Notes: generated by a model not told the origin, from the letters alone. A stretch of DNA of 64,000 nt from Pacificispira sp040217575 (GCA_040217575.1 JAVJPW010000005.1:186001-250000), one strand, 5' to 3'. Counted from the first letter of the stretch, positions 17,620 to 26,285 are shown. Program-made: numbers and translations.

Positions 17620-18321
17620 ATGCTTGAAAATGATCGCCTTTCGGCCCCACGCCGCGGATTTATAGTCGCAGTTCTGACTTTGCTGGCCCTTGCGGCATTC
17701 CTGCTGATCAAACAGCCGGCGATTGCGCAAGATGTCGGCGAAATCGGACAGGTGACCCGTATCCTGGGCAGCGCGTCCGAAACCATGAACGGCAGAACCG
17801 AAACGCTGCAGGCCGGGTCCGGCGTACATGCAGGGTCCGTTATCGAAACCGGTGCCGGTGCGCGCCTGGTGATCGTTTTCATCGACGCATCCCAGATGAC
17901 CCTTGGTGAAAATGCGCAACTTACGATGGACGAGATGGTCTATACCGCCGGAGCGGAACAGTCCGGTTCCGTATCACAGGCATTCGAAGTGTTCGAGGGG
18001 ACCTTTCGGTATCTGTCCGGCGCCGTCGCAAGGGCGGACCTGGGGCGTGTCAGTGTAACGACCCCTGTCGCGACAATCGGCATTCGGGGCACGGACTTTT
18101 TCGGCGGGCCGCTTGCATCCGGGATGCCGCCAGGCGAATTGCACTATGGTTTCATGATCCTGGAAGGCGCCATCGAAGTCACAAGCGTCGAAGGCAGCGT
18201 GACACTGGATGATCCTGAGGAAGGGACCTTCCTTCCGATGCACGGACAAGCCGCGCCGACACCGCCGACCCGCTGGGAACAGGAAGCCATCGACGAGGCG
18301 TTTGCCTCTGTCGCGTTCTAG
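17620..18321 (+). CDS. Secreted or membrane-anchored FecR-domain protein
   Basis: A 233-residue protein with an N-terminal hydrophobic segment (residues 14-32) ending AIAQD, either a signal peptide or anchor. The rest is a FecR domain: VTRILGSASETMNG, then VHAGSVIETGAGARLVIVF, the DASQMTLGENAQLTMDEMVY strand region and VSVTTPVATIGIRGTDF, the most typical FecR block. There is no sigma factor or TonB receptor nearby, so it is not a classical FecIR system. It may be a periplasmic structural or sensing protein; function unknown. Confidence 0.78.
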   Translation: MLENDRLSAPRRGFIVAVLTLLALAAFLLIKQPAIAQDVGEIGQVTRILGSASETMNGRTETLQAGSGVHAGSVIETGAGARLVIVFIDASQMTLGENAQLTMDEMVYTAGAEQSGSVSQAFEVFEGTFRYLSGAVARADLGRVSVTTPVATIGIRGTDFFGGPLASGMPPGELHYGFMILEGAIEVTSVEGSVTLDDPEEGTFLPMHGQAAPTPPTRWEQEAIDEAFASVAF

Positions 18322-18337
18322 GCCTGGTCGCCCGAAC

Positions 18338-18556
18338 CTATTTGTGGCGGAAAGTGATCCGGCCTTTGGTGAGGTCGTAAGGGGTCATTTCCACATCGAC
18401 CTTGTCGCCGACCATGACCCGGATGCGAAATTTGCGCATCTTTCCAGCGGTGTGCGCGATAATTTCATGGCCGTTTTCCAGTTCGACCCTGAAAGTCGCG
18501 TTCGGCAGCTTCTCGACCACCGTCCCCTGAAATTCAATTAGCTCTTCTTTCGACAT
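18338..18556 (-). CDS. infA: Translation initiation factor IF-1
   Basis: A 72-residue OB-fold protein, exactly the usual IF-1 length, that binds the ribosomal A site during initiation. It reads MSKEELIEFQGTVVEKLPNA at the start and ends YDLTKGRITFRHK. The frame stays open for another 56 codons upstream (to 18724), but that part has no family resemblance. The ATG at 18556 lacks an obvious ribosome-binding site. It converges on the FecR-domain gene with 16 bases between stops. Confidence 0.97.
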   Translation of the reverse strand: MSKEELIEFQGTVVEKLPNATFRVELENGHEIIAHTAGKMRKFRIRVMVGDKVDVEMTPYDLTKGRITFRHK

Positions 18557-18823
18557 GTACTGTCGGCTCGCATTCTCGAAACTGTTGTCGGTTTTCCCGA
18601 TTGGATTGCCCGACCGGATGGCGCGAGCGCGTAGGGTATGGTCCAAATCGATAGGAAAGACAAGCCCCCTTTCCGGGTACCCGCCCCGCATACTGCCCTT
18701 CCCTGCCTGAAACGAGGATGACAAACTTCTGCTTTACGTGCACGGTTTTCATCCTAACAGTGTTGACCTTCATCGCATGATGGACGTGATCGGTTTCATG
18801 CAAAAATTCTTTGTGACGGCCCC

Positions 18824-19330
18824 ATGTCTCTTGACTTAAGCCGTCTGCGCATTCTGATCGCAGACGACGATACATTTATTCTTTCCTTGACCCGTTCAAT
18901 CCTGAATGGCTTTGGAATCTCGAATATCGAACTTGCGATGGACTCGACCAAGGTGTTCGACGAGTTGTCGGCAGGCACATATGATATTTTGATTCTGGAT
19001 TGGGACATCGAACCGGAAAACGGCGTGGAAGTGACACGGCGCATTCGCATGGATCCGGACAGCAACAACCGCTATCTGCCCGTCATTATGATGACGGGAC
19101 ATGCCGAACTTTCAGTTGTTCTTGAAGCCCGTGATGCGGGCGTGACGGAGTTTCTGGCGAAACCTATGACGGTACGATCCATCTATCAGCGTGTCGTGTC
19201 CGTCATTGAGCGCCCGCGTCCGTTCGTCCGGTCATCCGACTATTTCGGACCGGACAGACGGCGTATGGACGACCCGAATTTCAGCGGCAAGGATCGACGA
19301 GCTGCTGAGGAAGATGAGTTCGAAATCTAG
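18824..19330 (+). CDS. Single-domain response regulator with basic C-terminal tail
   Basis: A 168-residue CheY-like receiver. The acidic pocket ADDD, phospho-acceptor D59 in LILDWDIEP, T in MMTGHAE and K in FLAKPM are all present. After the receiver come about 40 residues with FGPDRRR and FSGKDRR motifs. Similar tails occur in alphaproteobacterial stand-alone regulators, but no output domain is recognised. No kinase gene is adjacent. Divergent from infA across a 267-bp gap. Confidence 0.85.
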   Translation: MSLDLSRLRILIADDDTFILSLTRSILNGFGISNIELAMDSTKVFDELSAGTYDILILDWDIEPENGVEVTRRIRMDPDSNNRYLPVIMMTGHAELSVVLEARDAGVTEFLAKPMTVRSIYQRVVSVIERPRPFVRSSDYFGPDRRRMDDPNFSGKDRRAAEEDEFEI

Positions 19331-19339
19331 CCGGTTCGA

Positions 19340-19714
19340 CTAGCGTTCCGGAGCATCCTTGTCCGCCGTGGCCAGGTATTTCGGGTTCACAAGCGTTAAT
19401 CGGTCACGAACATCTTCCAACAGGCAGCCATGCAGCGCACGATAGTCCGCAGGATCGTCGAATTGACCGTCCCGAATTCCGGCACACAGTTCCGCCACGC
19501 CACCGCCCGACGGCAGAATCGACTGAAGCCGTTCACGCTGACGTTCATCCAATCCGCCCGCATCCGCCAGATCCCGTTCCGCAGCAGACAGGATCGACAA
19601 AATCATCAAAGCGTCCAAATGCTTGTCTGCCGCAAGGTTCGGCAGGATATCGCGTTTCATCGCCTCTGCAGCCACGCGTAGCAAATCTTTAGTTTCGGGC
19701 TGGTCGCGTTCCAT
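19340..19714 (-). CDS. DUF6285-type small protein (LvaB-like position)
   Basis: A 124-residue helical protein without signal or membrane segment. It fits the DUF6285 group by its N-terminal LLRVAAEAMKRDILPNL and a middle helix pair, and by always-adjacent company: an APH-fold kinase and an acyl-CoA dehydrogenase. Its ATG overlaps the kinase stop by one base (TGATG). In Pseudomonas putida the comparably sized LvaB is needed with LvaA, the kinase of 4-hydroxyacyl-CoA; I infer a similar partner role here. Homology to LvaB was not checked by alignment. Confidence 0.68.
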   Translation of the reverse strand: MERDQPETKDLLRVAAEAMKRDILPNLAADKHLDALMILSILSAAERDLADAGGLDERQRERLQSILPSGGGVAELCAGIRDGQFDDPADYRALHGCLLEDVRDRLTLVNPKYLATADKDAPER

Positions 19715-20781
19715 CAGTTTCCACCAATCCCGGCCGAGTTTGTCCTATCCGGATCGATCATGCGCAGCATTTCCAATTCCATTTCCGCCGGGCGGCGCCC
19801 GGTCAGGCCCAGGTCCAATGTCCTTTCTCCGCCCTTCAGAAACCGGTCTCCCTGTTGAAGCGCTATCACCGCCCAGCGTAAGTGGGCAAACACCTCCCAA
19901 TAGAACACCCGCTCCCAATCGATCGTGGCACTGCCCACGGATTCGTATCCGCGTGAGAAATCCTCTCTGCTTCCAACACCTCCCGCCGGTCTGTCGCGAC
20001 CGCTGAATCGCCAGCACATCGCGTGAAACCAGCCGATATCCTCGCACGGATCAGACCAACCGGCGAATTCCCAATCCAGAATCGCGGTCAGCCCGTTTTC
20101 ATCCACCATATAATTGCCAGTTCGAAAGTCATGATGGGCCAGGACAACCCGGTCCGGTTTCGGAAGATTTTTTTCCAACCATCGAAAAACAAGTTCCAGA
20201 ACAGGCCGCTGGTACCCCATGTCGTCCAGAAAACGCCGCATCGTTGCCAATTCCGCCACTGCAGGGTCCGCAGGCGGGTCGCCCAGGAAGTCAAACCTGT
20301 GGCTGTTCGGCGTAATGGAATGAATAAGCGCCATTTCCCTGCCAAGCTGTTCCGTCAGCTTTTCCCTGTCCCCCCCCAACGCCAGGTCCCGCGTGATTTT
20401 CTGGCCAATCGCCGTGCCGCCGACACGACGCATGACACTGAACTCCTTGCCCAGGACCCCGGTATCGGTCGTACACGCCAAAGGCTCGGGAACCGTGACG
20501 CCCGCATTCCACGCCGCCTGCAACAGTTCGAATTCCTGGGCCCGGGAGTGACTGACCGCAAGACCGGTAGGGCTGTCCGTTCTGAGAACCACTTTCAGAA
20601 GGCCGGCCTTGTTGCCGCCATCCACATCCAGATCAACCGCCCAGTTTTCCTGGATTGCGCCCCCGGACAGCAGCGACGCTTGCGAAATCGTTACATTTGC
20701 AGCGCCGAATTCTGCACAAAGAAAGGCTTCGACACCGGCGCGCGCGCGCGCGTCATCGGGCCAAGACACGTTCTCAACCAT
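19714..20781 (-). CDS. APH-fold phosphotransferase (LvaA/ACAD10-kinase-like)
   Basis: A 355-residue protein of the aminoglycoside phosphotransferase/choline kinase fold. The catalytic loop is HHDFRTGNYMVD and the metal-binding segment is ILDWEFAGWSDPCEDIGW. In this genomic company (acyl-CoA dehydrogenase, DUF6285, CoA ligase) the family acts on acyl-CoA, not drugs: LvaA in Pseudomonas and the kinase domain of animal ACAD10/11 phosphorylate the 4-hydroxyl of 4-hydroxyacyl-CoA. I therefore infer a hydroxyacyl-CoA kinase; antibiotic resistance is unlikely. Confidence 0.8.
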   Translation of the reverse strand: MVENVSWPDDARARAGVEAFLCAEFGAANVTISQASLLSGGAIQENWAVDLDVDGGNKAGLLKVVLRTDSPTGLAVSHSRAQEFELLQAAWNAGVTVPEPLACTTDTGVLGKEFSVMRRVGGTAIGQKITRDLALGGDREKLTEQLGREMALIHSITPNSHRFDFLGDPPADPAVAELATMRRFLDDMGYQRPVLELVFRWLEKNLPKPDRVVLAHHDFRTGNYMVDENGLTAILDWEFAGWSDPCEDIGWFHAMCWRFSGRDRPAGGVGSREDFSRGYESVGSATIDWERVFYWEVFAHLRWAVIALQQGDRFLKGGERTLDLGLTGRRPAEMELEMLRMIDPDRTNSAGIGGN

Positions 20782-20789
20782 TGTTGTTC

Positions 20790-21989
20790 CTAAGTATCCC
20801 AGGAAAAGAAGCCGTCGCCTTCAGCGGACAGGAAACGGTTCAGCACCATCTTGTGCACTTCGGATGCCCCGTCCACCAGCCGGGCCTGCCGTGCATAGCG
20901 ATATATCCATTCCAGAACGGTGTCCTTTGAATACCCCCGCGCACCGTTCAGCTGTATGGCTGTATCCGCTGCCCTATGCAGGGTGTCGGCAACCTGGATT
21001 TTCGCCATGGACACCTGTTTTCGTGCCTTGTCACCCTGGTCCAGTGCCCAGGCCGCCCGCATCGTCAGCAGTCGACCCAGCTCTATCTGCATGGCGACGT
21101 CGCCCAGCATGAGCTGCACTGATTCCCTGTCGGCAAGACGGATTCCAAAGCCCTCACGCTCGTCAACGTAGGCCCGTGCGATGTCCAGACACCGCCGCGA
21201 CAGGCCAAGCCACCGCATGCAATGGGTCAGCCGGGCCGTACCCAACCGAATCTGCGTCAGCTTCAGGCCATCGCCGACATCCATCAGCCGGTTTTCGTCG
21301 GGAATTTCCAGCCCGTCGAACCGAAGTTCGCAATGTCCGCCATGTTCTTCGGGTCCCATGATCGGAATTCGGCGCACAATTTCCCATCCGGGCTGATCCT
21401 TGTGAAACAGAAAGGCCGTCAGCCCCTTGCGCGGATCGTCAGACGTTTTTGCAATCAGAATGAAATGACTGGCCGCACCAGCGCCCGTGATGAACCACTT
21501 GTGGCCATGCACGTTCCAGACATTCCCATTCCGGACAGCCCGTGTTCGGATCATTGACGGGTCGGAACCCCCGCCAGGCGCCGGTTCGGTCATGATGAAG
21601 GAGGAGCGCACGGTTCCGTCGATGATGGGCTGCAGCCAGGTATCCTTCTGATCGTCGCGGGCAACCCGGTTCAGAATGAACATGTTTCCATCGTCCGGCG
21701 CGGCGCAATTGAAAACGACCGGCCCAAAGATCGACCGGTTCGCTTCCTCGTAAAACACAGCCATGGCCTGGGTGTTCAGGCCAAGACCGCCGCGATCCGC
21801 CGGCATCTGAGGCGCCCATAGTCCGGCAGCCTTCGCTTCGTCGCGCAGCCGGACCAACAGGCCTTCGTCGATATTTTCATATTCGTCAAAAGATGCGGGG
21901 TCGCCCTCCAACGGGATCAGCTTGTCCCCCACGAACGAGCGCACCTTTAGGCGAAGCGCCTCTATTTCCGAAGGAATGGTAAAGTTCAT
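20790..21989 (-). CDS. Acyl-CoA dehydrogenase family protein (LvaC/ACAD10-like)
   Basis: A 399-residue FAD-dependent acyl-CoA dehydrogenase family member. The FAD/substrate segment FIMTEPAPGGGSDPSMI and the C-terminal block NGARGYSKDTVLEWIYRYAR are typical. At the place of the usual catalytic glutamate (YEG) it reads LVDGASEVH, i.e. Asp, the pattern seen in the group related to ACAD10/11. In the lva pathway such an enzyme removes the phosphate to give an enoyl-CoA. The ATG at 21989 follows the NIPSNAP stop by six bases; two TTG codons lie between. Confidence 0.87.
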   Translation of the reverse strand: MNFTIPSEIEALRLKVRSFVGDKLIPLEGDPASFDEYENIDEGLLVRLRDEAKAAGLWAPQMPADRGGLGLNTQAMAVFYEEANRSIFGPVVFNCAAPDDGNMFILNRVARDDQKDTWLQPIIDGTVRSSFIMTEPAPGGGSDPSMIRTRAVRNGNVWNVHGHKWFITGAGAASHFILIAKTSDDPRKGLTAFLFHKDQPGWEIVRRIPIMGPEEHGGHCELRFDGLEIPDENRLMDVGDGLKLTQIRLGTARLTHCMRWLGLSRRCLDIARAYVDEREGFGIRLADRESVQLMLGDVAMQIELGRLLTMRAAWALDQGDKARKQVSMAKIQVADTLHRAADTAIQLNGARGYSKDTVLEWIYRYARQARLVDGASEVHKMVLNRFLSAEGDGFFSWDT

Positions 21990-21995
21990 CAACAA

Positions 21996-22310
21996 TCAGC
22001 CTTTAAAGAAAGGGGCCGGCGAAAGGATTTTGTTCCGCATTTTCTGCATTAACGGCATGGCAGCCGCCAGATACTCGCCCCAGCCCGGATCTGCTGCCAG
22101 CTTGGCGCGCTTTGCAGCACGATCCGCAATATCGTCATAGGCCCACATGTGCACGACCTGGTTCAGTTCACCAATGTCCATGGAGACGTACCAGCCGATC
22201 GGTTCCCCCAGATACTTGCGCTGAAGGGGCAGCCCCTTTTCTTCGTAAATCTTCAGGAAATCATTCAGTTTTCCCGGGTGTAAATCATAGGTTCGATGGT
22301 CGACGATCAT
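21996..22310 (-). CDS. NIPSNAP family protein
   Basis: A 104-residue ferredoxin-like (dimeric alpha-beta barrel) protein. The start MIVDHRTYDLHPGKLNDFL and the block GQLNQVVHMWAYDDIADRAA-like region (here GELNQVVHMWAY) are the NIPSNAP signature. Members often sit in catabolic operons and their biochemical role is not settled. It lies inside the acyl-CoA operon between the SDR and the dehydrogenase, with tight spacing, so it is very likely part of that pathway. Confidence 0.86.
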   Translation of the reverse strand: MIVDHRTYDLHPGKLNDFLKIYEEKGLPLQRKYLGEPIGWYVSMDIGELNQVVHMWAYDDIADRAAKRAKLAADPGWGEYLAAAMPLMQKMRNKILSPAPFFKG

Positions 22311-22349
22311 AGAAACTGTACCTTTCGATCTTTCAGAATTTCATCCGTA

Positions 22350-23114
22350 TCAGGGCGTTACCAGAGCGTGCCCGCCATCGACCGTCAAGACGGTCCCGGT
22401 CGTCCAGGAGGAAGCGCCGCTGCACAAATAAAGCAGCGCGCCGTCCAGGTCTTCCGGCGTACCGAAACGTCGGATCGGCAGGTTCTTTTTCATTGCCTGG
22501 CCAGCATCACTTTGAAGGAAGGCCCTGTTCAGGTCGGTTTCCACATAGCCCGGCGCGATGGCATTTACGCGAATTCCGTACTTTGCCCATTCGTAGGCAA
22601 GTGCGCGGGTCATATGCGAAAGCCCCGCCTTGGAAACACAGTACGAGATTTCGGACTTTGAGACCCGCTCCGCCAGCAGACTGGAAATATTCACGATGGC
22701 ACCGCCGGATTCCTGGTCCGCCATCGCCCGCGCCGCAGCCTGTGCCATGAAGAAGGCGCCCTTCAGATTGACGTCCAGGACGGAGTCCCAATCAGCTTCC
22801 GTCTGCTTCAGTGACGGCTTCGGGACAACCGTACCCGCATTGTTAACCAGAAGATCGATCCCCCCCAGTTGCCGGATCGTGGATTCTGCGCACGCGCTGA
22901 TGGTTCCGGTGTCAGCCAGGTCCAAGGCCACGGCATGAACCGCCCTGCCCGTCATTGCGCGAATTTCCCCTGCCAAATCATCCAGGCGATCGACCCTGCG
23001 CGCTGCAATCGCGACATCAGCACCTGCCTTGGCAAGTGTCATCGCAAAGTGCCGCCCGAACCCGCTCGATGCGCCGGTTATCAGGGCGCGTTTTCCATCA
23101 ACACGCAGTTCCAT
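22350..23114 (-). CDS. SDR-family oxidoreductase (LvaD-like position)
   Basis: A 254-residue classical short-chain dehydrogenase. The cofactor loop TGASSGFGRHFA, the NNAG motif (LLVNNAGTV), the serine in NISSLL and the catalytic YCVSKAG are all present. A basic arginine after strand 2 (AARRVDRL) suggests NADP(H). In the lva pathway an SDR reduces 4-ketoacyl-CoA to 4-hydroxyacyl-CoA before the kinase step; this gene holds the matching place. Substrate is inferred. Confidence 0.85.
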   Translation of the reverse strand: MELRVDGKRALITGASSGFGRHFAMTLAKAGADVAIAARRVDRLDDLAGEIRAMTGRAVHAVALDLADTGTISACAESTIRQLGGIDLLVNNAGTVVPKPSLKQTEADWDSVLDVNLKGAFFMAQAAARAMADQESGGAIVNISSLLAERVSKSEISYCVSKAGLSHMTRALAYEWAKYGIRVNAIAPGYVETDLNRAFLQSDAGQAMKKNLPIRRFGTPEDLDGALLYLCSGASSWTTGTVLTVDGGHALVTP

Positions 23115-23138
23115 GATTGGTTGCCTCTGGTTTTCCGA

Positions 23139-24785
23139 TTACAGGTCCTTGGCGCGGGACCGAAGAACGAATTTCTGGATCTTGCCTGTCGCGGTTTTCG
23201 GCAACGGTCCGAATATGACGGTCGACGGTGCCTTGAAGCGAGCCATGTTTTCCTTGCAATAGGCTATGACGCCCGCCTCATCCAGCGCGCCTTCCTTACC
23301 CGGGGACGGCGTGACAAAGGCACACGGCGTTTCCCCCCATTTTTCATCCGGTTTCGCGACGACGGCCGCTTCCATGATGTCCGGGTGCCTGAACAGCACC
23401 TCCTCTACCTCCAAAGACGAGATGTTCTCGCCGCCGGAGATGATGATGTCCTTGGCCCGGTCCTTGATCTCGACATAGCCGTCCGGGTGCATGACCGCCA
23501 GATCGCCGGTGTTCAGCCATCCATCCTTCAGAGTTTCTTTGGTCGCAGCCGGGTTTTTCAGATACCCGCGCATGACGGTGTTGGATTTCAGCATCAAGAC
23601 ACCGATCGTCTCTCCATCCGCGGGTACGTCTTCGAACGTTTCGGTGTCTGCGACGCGCTGGCCTTCCAATGCCACCATGGCAACACCTTGGCGGGCCATC
23701 AACGGTGCCCGGTCGGAAAGGTCCATGTCGTCCCAATCCGGCTGCCATGCACAGACGGTGGAAGGGCCGTAGCATTCCGTCATGCCGTACATATGGGTTA
23801 CATTGAAACCCATTCCTTCCATACGCGCGATTACGGACGATGGCGGCGCCGCACCGCCGGTACAGACTTCCACCCTTTGCGGAAAGCTGACTTTCTGGTC
23901 GTCGGGTGCATGGATCAACATCGTCAGGACGATCGGCGCGCCACACATGTGCGTCACGCCATGGTCACGAATCATCGGGAATATCAGGGCCGGGTCTACC
24001 TGACGCAGGCATACATGGGTGCCGCATGCCGCCGTCACCGCCCAAGTGTAGGTCCAGCCGTTGCAATGGAACATCGGTAATGTCCAAAGATAGACGGACC
24101 GCGCATTCACCTGAAACGTCAGCGCATTTGACAATGCATTAAGATAGGCCCCGCGATGGTGGTAAACGACCCCTTTTGGATTGCCCGTGGTCCCGGATGT
24201 ATAGTTCAGGGCCAGTGCGTCCCATTCATCACCTGGCAGTGCGCCTTCAAATTCCGGATTCCCTTCTTCCGACAGCATCTTTTCATAATCGGTGGTTCCG
24301 ATTCGCGGCCCGTCCGGCGCAACCGGGTCGATGATGTCAATGCGGATATCCGGCACATTGGAAGTCATAGCCAATGCCTCGGACATGACCCCGTTCAGGG
24401 ACGATTCTGACAGAACCGCCTTTGATTCGGCATGTTCCAGGATGAACGCGATGGTTTTGGCATCTAGTCGTGTGTTCAACGCATTAAGAACGGCACCGAT
24501 CATCGGAACCGCATAATGCGCTTCCAGCAGTGCCGGAATATTGGGGGATAGAACCGAAACCGTGTCCCCGCGACCGATCCCGCGAGCCTGCAGGGCGGAC
24601 GCAAAACGTCTTACACGTTCATAGAACTGGGAATAGGTATATCGCAGCGGGCCATGGATAACCGCGACCCGATGTGGGAAGACGACCGCCGCGCGCCGAA
24701 GAAAACTGACCGGACTTAAAGGCACATAGTTCGCCCCAGTCTTGTCTAAATCGCGGTCAAATATAGTGTTTTGGCGATCCTGCAT
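23139..24785 (-). CDS. Acyl-CoA synthetase (AMP-forming)
   Basis: A 548-residue adenylate-forming ligase that activates a carboxylic acid to acyl-CoA. Motifs in order: YTSGTTGNPKGVVYHHRG (P-loop), GMTECYGPSTV, NTGDLAVMHPDGYVEIKDRA, GGENISSLEVEE and the C-terminal catalytic lysine in PKTATGKIQKF. It resembles the medium-chain/DMSP-type acyl-CoA ligases. It is first in the six-gene operon, so it probably supplies the CoA ester used by all the later enzymes. The upstream gap is shared with a divergent signalling gene. Confidence 0.92.
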   Translation of the reverse strand: MQDRQNTIFDRDLDKTGANYVPLSPVSFLRRAAVVFPHRVAVIHGPLRYTYSQFYERVRRFASALQARGIGRGDTVSVLSPNIPALLEAHYAVPMIGAVLNALNTRLDAKTIAFILEHAESKAVLSESSLNGVMSEALAMTSNVPDIRIDIIDPVAPDGPRIGTTDYEKMLSEEGNPEFEGALPGDEWDALALNYTSGTTGNPKGVVYHHRGAYLNALSNALTFQVNARSVYLWTLPMFHCNGWTYTWAVTAACGTHVCLRQVDPALIFPMIRDHGVTHMCGAPIVLTMLIHAPDDQKVSFPQRVEVCTGGAAPPSSVIARMEGMGFNVTHMYGMTECYGPSTVCAWQPDWDDMDLSDRAPLMARQGVAMVALEGQRVADTETFEDVPADGETIGVLMLKSNTVMRGYLKNPAATKETLKDGWLNTGDLAVMHPDGYVEIKDRAKDIIISGGENISSLEVEEVLFRHPDIMEAAVVAKPDEKWGETPCAFVTPSPGKEGALDEAGVIAYCKENMARFKAPSTVIFGPLPKTATGKIQKFVLRSRAKDL

Positions 24786-24894
24786 TCGGCCAGCTCCCGC
24801 TCCGGTCCTTTAGTTTTTGCTCGCAAGACTGCGGTCATTTGGTATCTTTGTCCGCGAGTGGACTGCTGCGGTCAAGTCTGAACCCGACATTAAA

Positions 24895-24910
24895 GGGTCA
24901 CCCGTGACCC
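24895..24910. promoter_or_regulatory. 16-bp palindrome between the acyl-CoA operon and the REC-REC gene
   Basis: GGGTCAC and GTGACCC are exact reverse complements with two bases between. The site is 32 bases upstream of the ATG at 24942 in the divergent intergenic region. Two direct copies of CTGCGGTCA also lie here at 24829 and 24866. A regulator-binding site is plausible; the regulator is unknown. Confidence 0.4.
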
Positions 24911-24941
24911 GATTTTGTCAGACGAAAAGGCAAAGGACGCG

Positions 24942-26285
24942 ATGCCGCATATTGCTTATCTTTTGATCGGTGACCCGAACCCGACCCGGGCGCTTGCCTG
25001 GGCGGAGGAACTGGGGGCCGGCGGTTATCGCTGTATTACCGCAACCGATCCCCATTCCCTGATTGCGCTTACCGAATCGCAACAGCCGGATGTTGTCCTG
25101 ATCGGGGATTACAGCGCCCCCGTCGATAGCCTGAGCATCGCCCAGGCCCTTAAGGAAGCCGACGCCACCAATCAGATTCCGGTTGTCCTTTTGGATGCGT
25201 CCGCGAACGCGACTCTGATGACCGGTGCCAGGGAAATTGGCATCGACGATGTATTCGTCAAAGGGGAGTCCCTGGACGAGGTGGTCGTACGACTTCCGCG
25301 GCTTACGCGGTCTTCCATCATGTCGGCGGAGCTGCGTCGTCGCGTGGCTACGGCTGCTGAATTCGGTGTCGCGGTCGATCCGCGAACTTATCGCCGCGGA
25401 TATCCCGAACGGCCGTTGGTTATGACCGTAGCCCGCGACCAGGCCGTACGGGAAAGAATGGCCCAGACCCTGAACGAAGACGGGTTGGACAGCACGGTCG
25501 AAGAAAGCCCCTTCAAGGCAGCGGACGGGTTGGATGACGGTCGGTACGATGCCGCCGTCATTTCGATTGGCCCGAAGGACGATTTTGGTCCGGCGCAGTA
25601 TATGTGCGGCCATATTCGAAATAATCCCCGGCTTTTCAATCTACCGACGCTGGTGCTGCAGGAAACGACAGGCAACGGGGGTGACAACGCCCTTTATCGC
25701 GGTGGCGCGGCCATCGTCCTGTCGTCGCCGAACGCCCACGAGCATATGGCGACCTATATTCATATGCTGATCGCGCGGCAGCGGCTTCGCTGGACGATGC
25801 GCGATCCGTTCAAGGCCACGCTGGCTCGGCTTACGGCGGACAAGACCGGAAAATGTTATTCCCGCGCATTCTGGGACCGCCATTCGGAAACATTGGTCAG
25901 GACCGCGAACGAACGGTCCAGCAGTCTTGCTGTAGGGTATATAACGTCGCCGACACTGGCACGTGTTCGTGACGAATATGGCGACGACAGCGCGGAAATT
26001 CTGGCCCACCAGTTGGCGGACTGGATTACCGGCATGACGCGGATTGAAGATCTTGTTGCGCGCGTTGACAAAGACAGTTTCGGGATACTTCTTCCAGGGA
26101 CGCCCGAAAAGGAAGCCAACCGGGTCGTTCAACGTATCGTCGGCATCCTCCATCGTTCGGAATTCCATCTGGGGGAAGAGGTCATGAAATCGATAAGCAC
26201 CCTGGCGGATGCCGGCACCAGCGGCATTCAGAAGTCCGACACGCACGAAGACATGCTGGAGCGGGCACGAAAAGCGGCAATTTGA
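24942..26285 (+). CDS. REC-REC-degenerate GGDEF (PleD-like) signalling protein
   Basis: A 447-residue protein with PleD layout. REC1 (about 1-120) keeps an Asp in VVLIGDYSAP. REC2 (about 160-285) has serine at the acceptor place (AAVISIGPKDD), so it looks unable to be phosphorylated. The C-terminal domain (about 295-447) has GGDEF-family secondary structure, but the active-site motif reads VDKDSFGILLPG, so diguanylate cyclase activity is unlikely. A TTG at 24915 is possible, but ATG 24942 has an AAGGA site. It precedes a nucleotide cyclase by 51 bases. Confidence 0.72.
   Translation: MPHIAYLLIGDPNPTRALAWAEELGAGGYRCITATDPHSLIALTESQQPDVVLIGDYSAPVDSLSIAQALKEADATNQIPVVLLDASANATLMTGAREIGIDDVFVKGESLDEVVVRLPRLTRSSIMSAELRRRVATAAEFGVAVDPRTYRRGYPERPLVMTVARDQAVRERMAQTLNEDGLDSTVEESPFKAADGLDDGRYDAAVISIGPKDDFGPAQYMCGHIRNNPRLFNLPTLVLQETTGNGGDNALYRGGAAIVLSSPNAHEHMATYIHMLIARQRLRWTMRDPFKATLARLTADKTGKCYSRAFWDRHSETLVRTANERSSSLAVGYITSPTLARVRDEYGDDSAEILAHQLADWITGMTRIEDLVARVDKDSFGILLPGTPEKEANRVVQRIVGILHRSEFHLGEEVMKSISTLADAGTSGIQKSDTHEDMLERARKAAI

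Noticed and set aside
18557..18724. N-terminal extension of IF-1
   Set aside because: The frame is open but the sequence is unlike any IF-1, and the 72-residue form is the normal length.
19714..20781. Aminoglycoside resistance gene
   Set aside because: The fold matches, but operon context with acyl-CoA enzymes and DUF6285 points to a hydroxyacyl-CoA kinase.
24942..26285. Active diguanylate cyclase
   Set aside because: The GGDEF motif is replaced by DKDSF.
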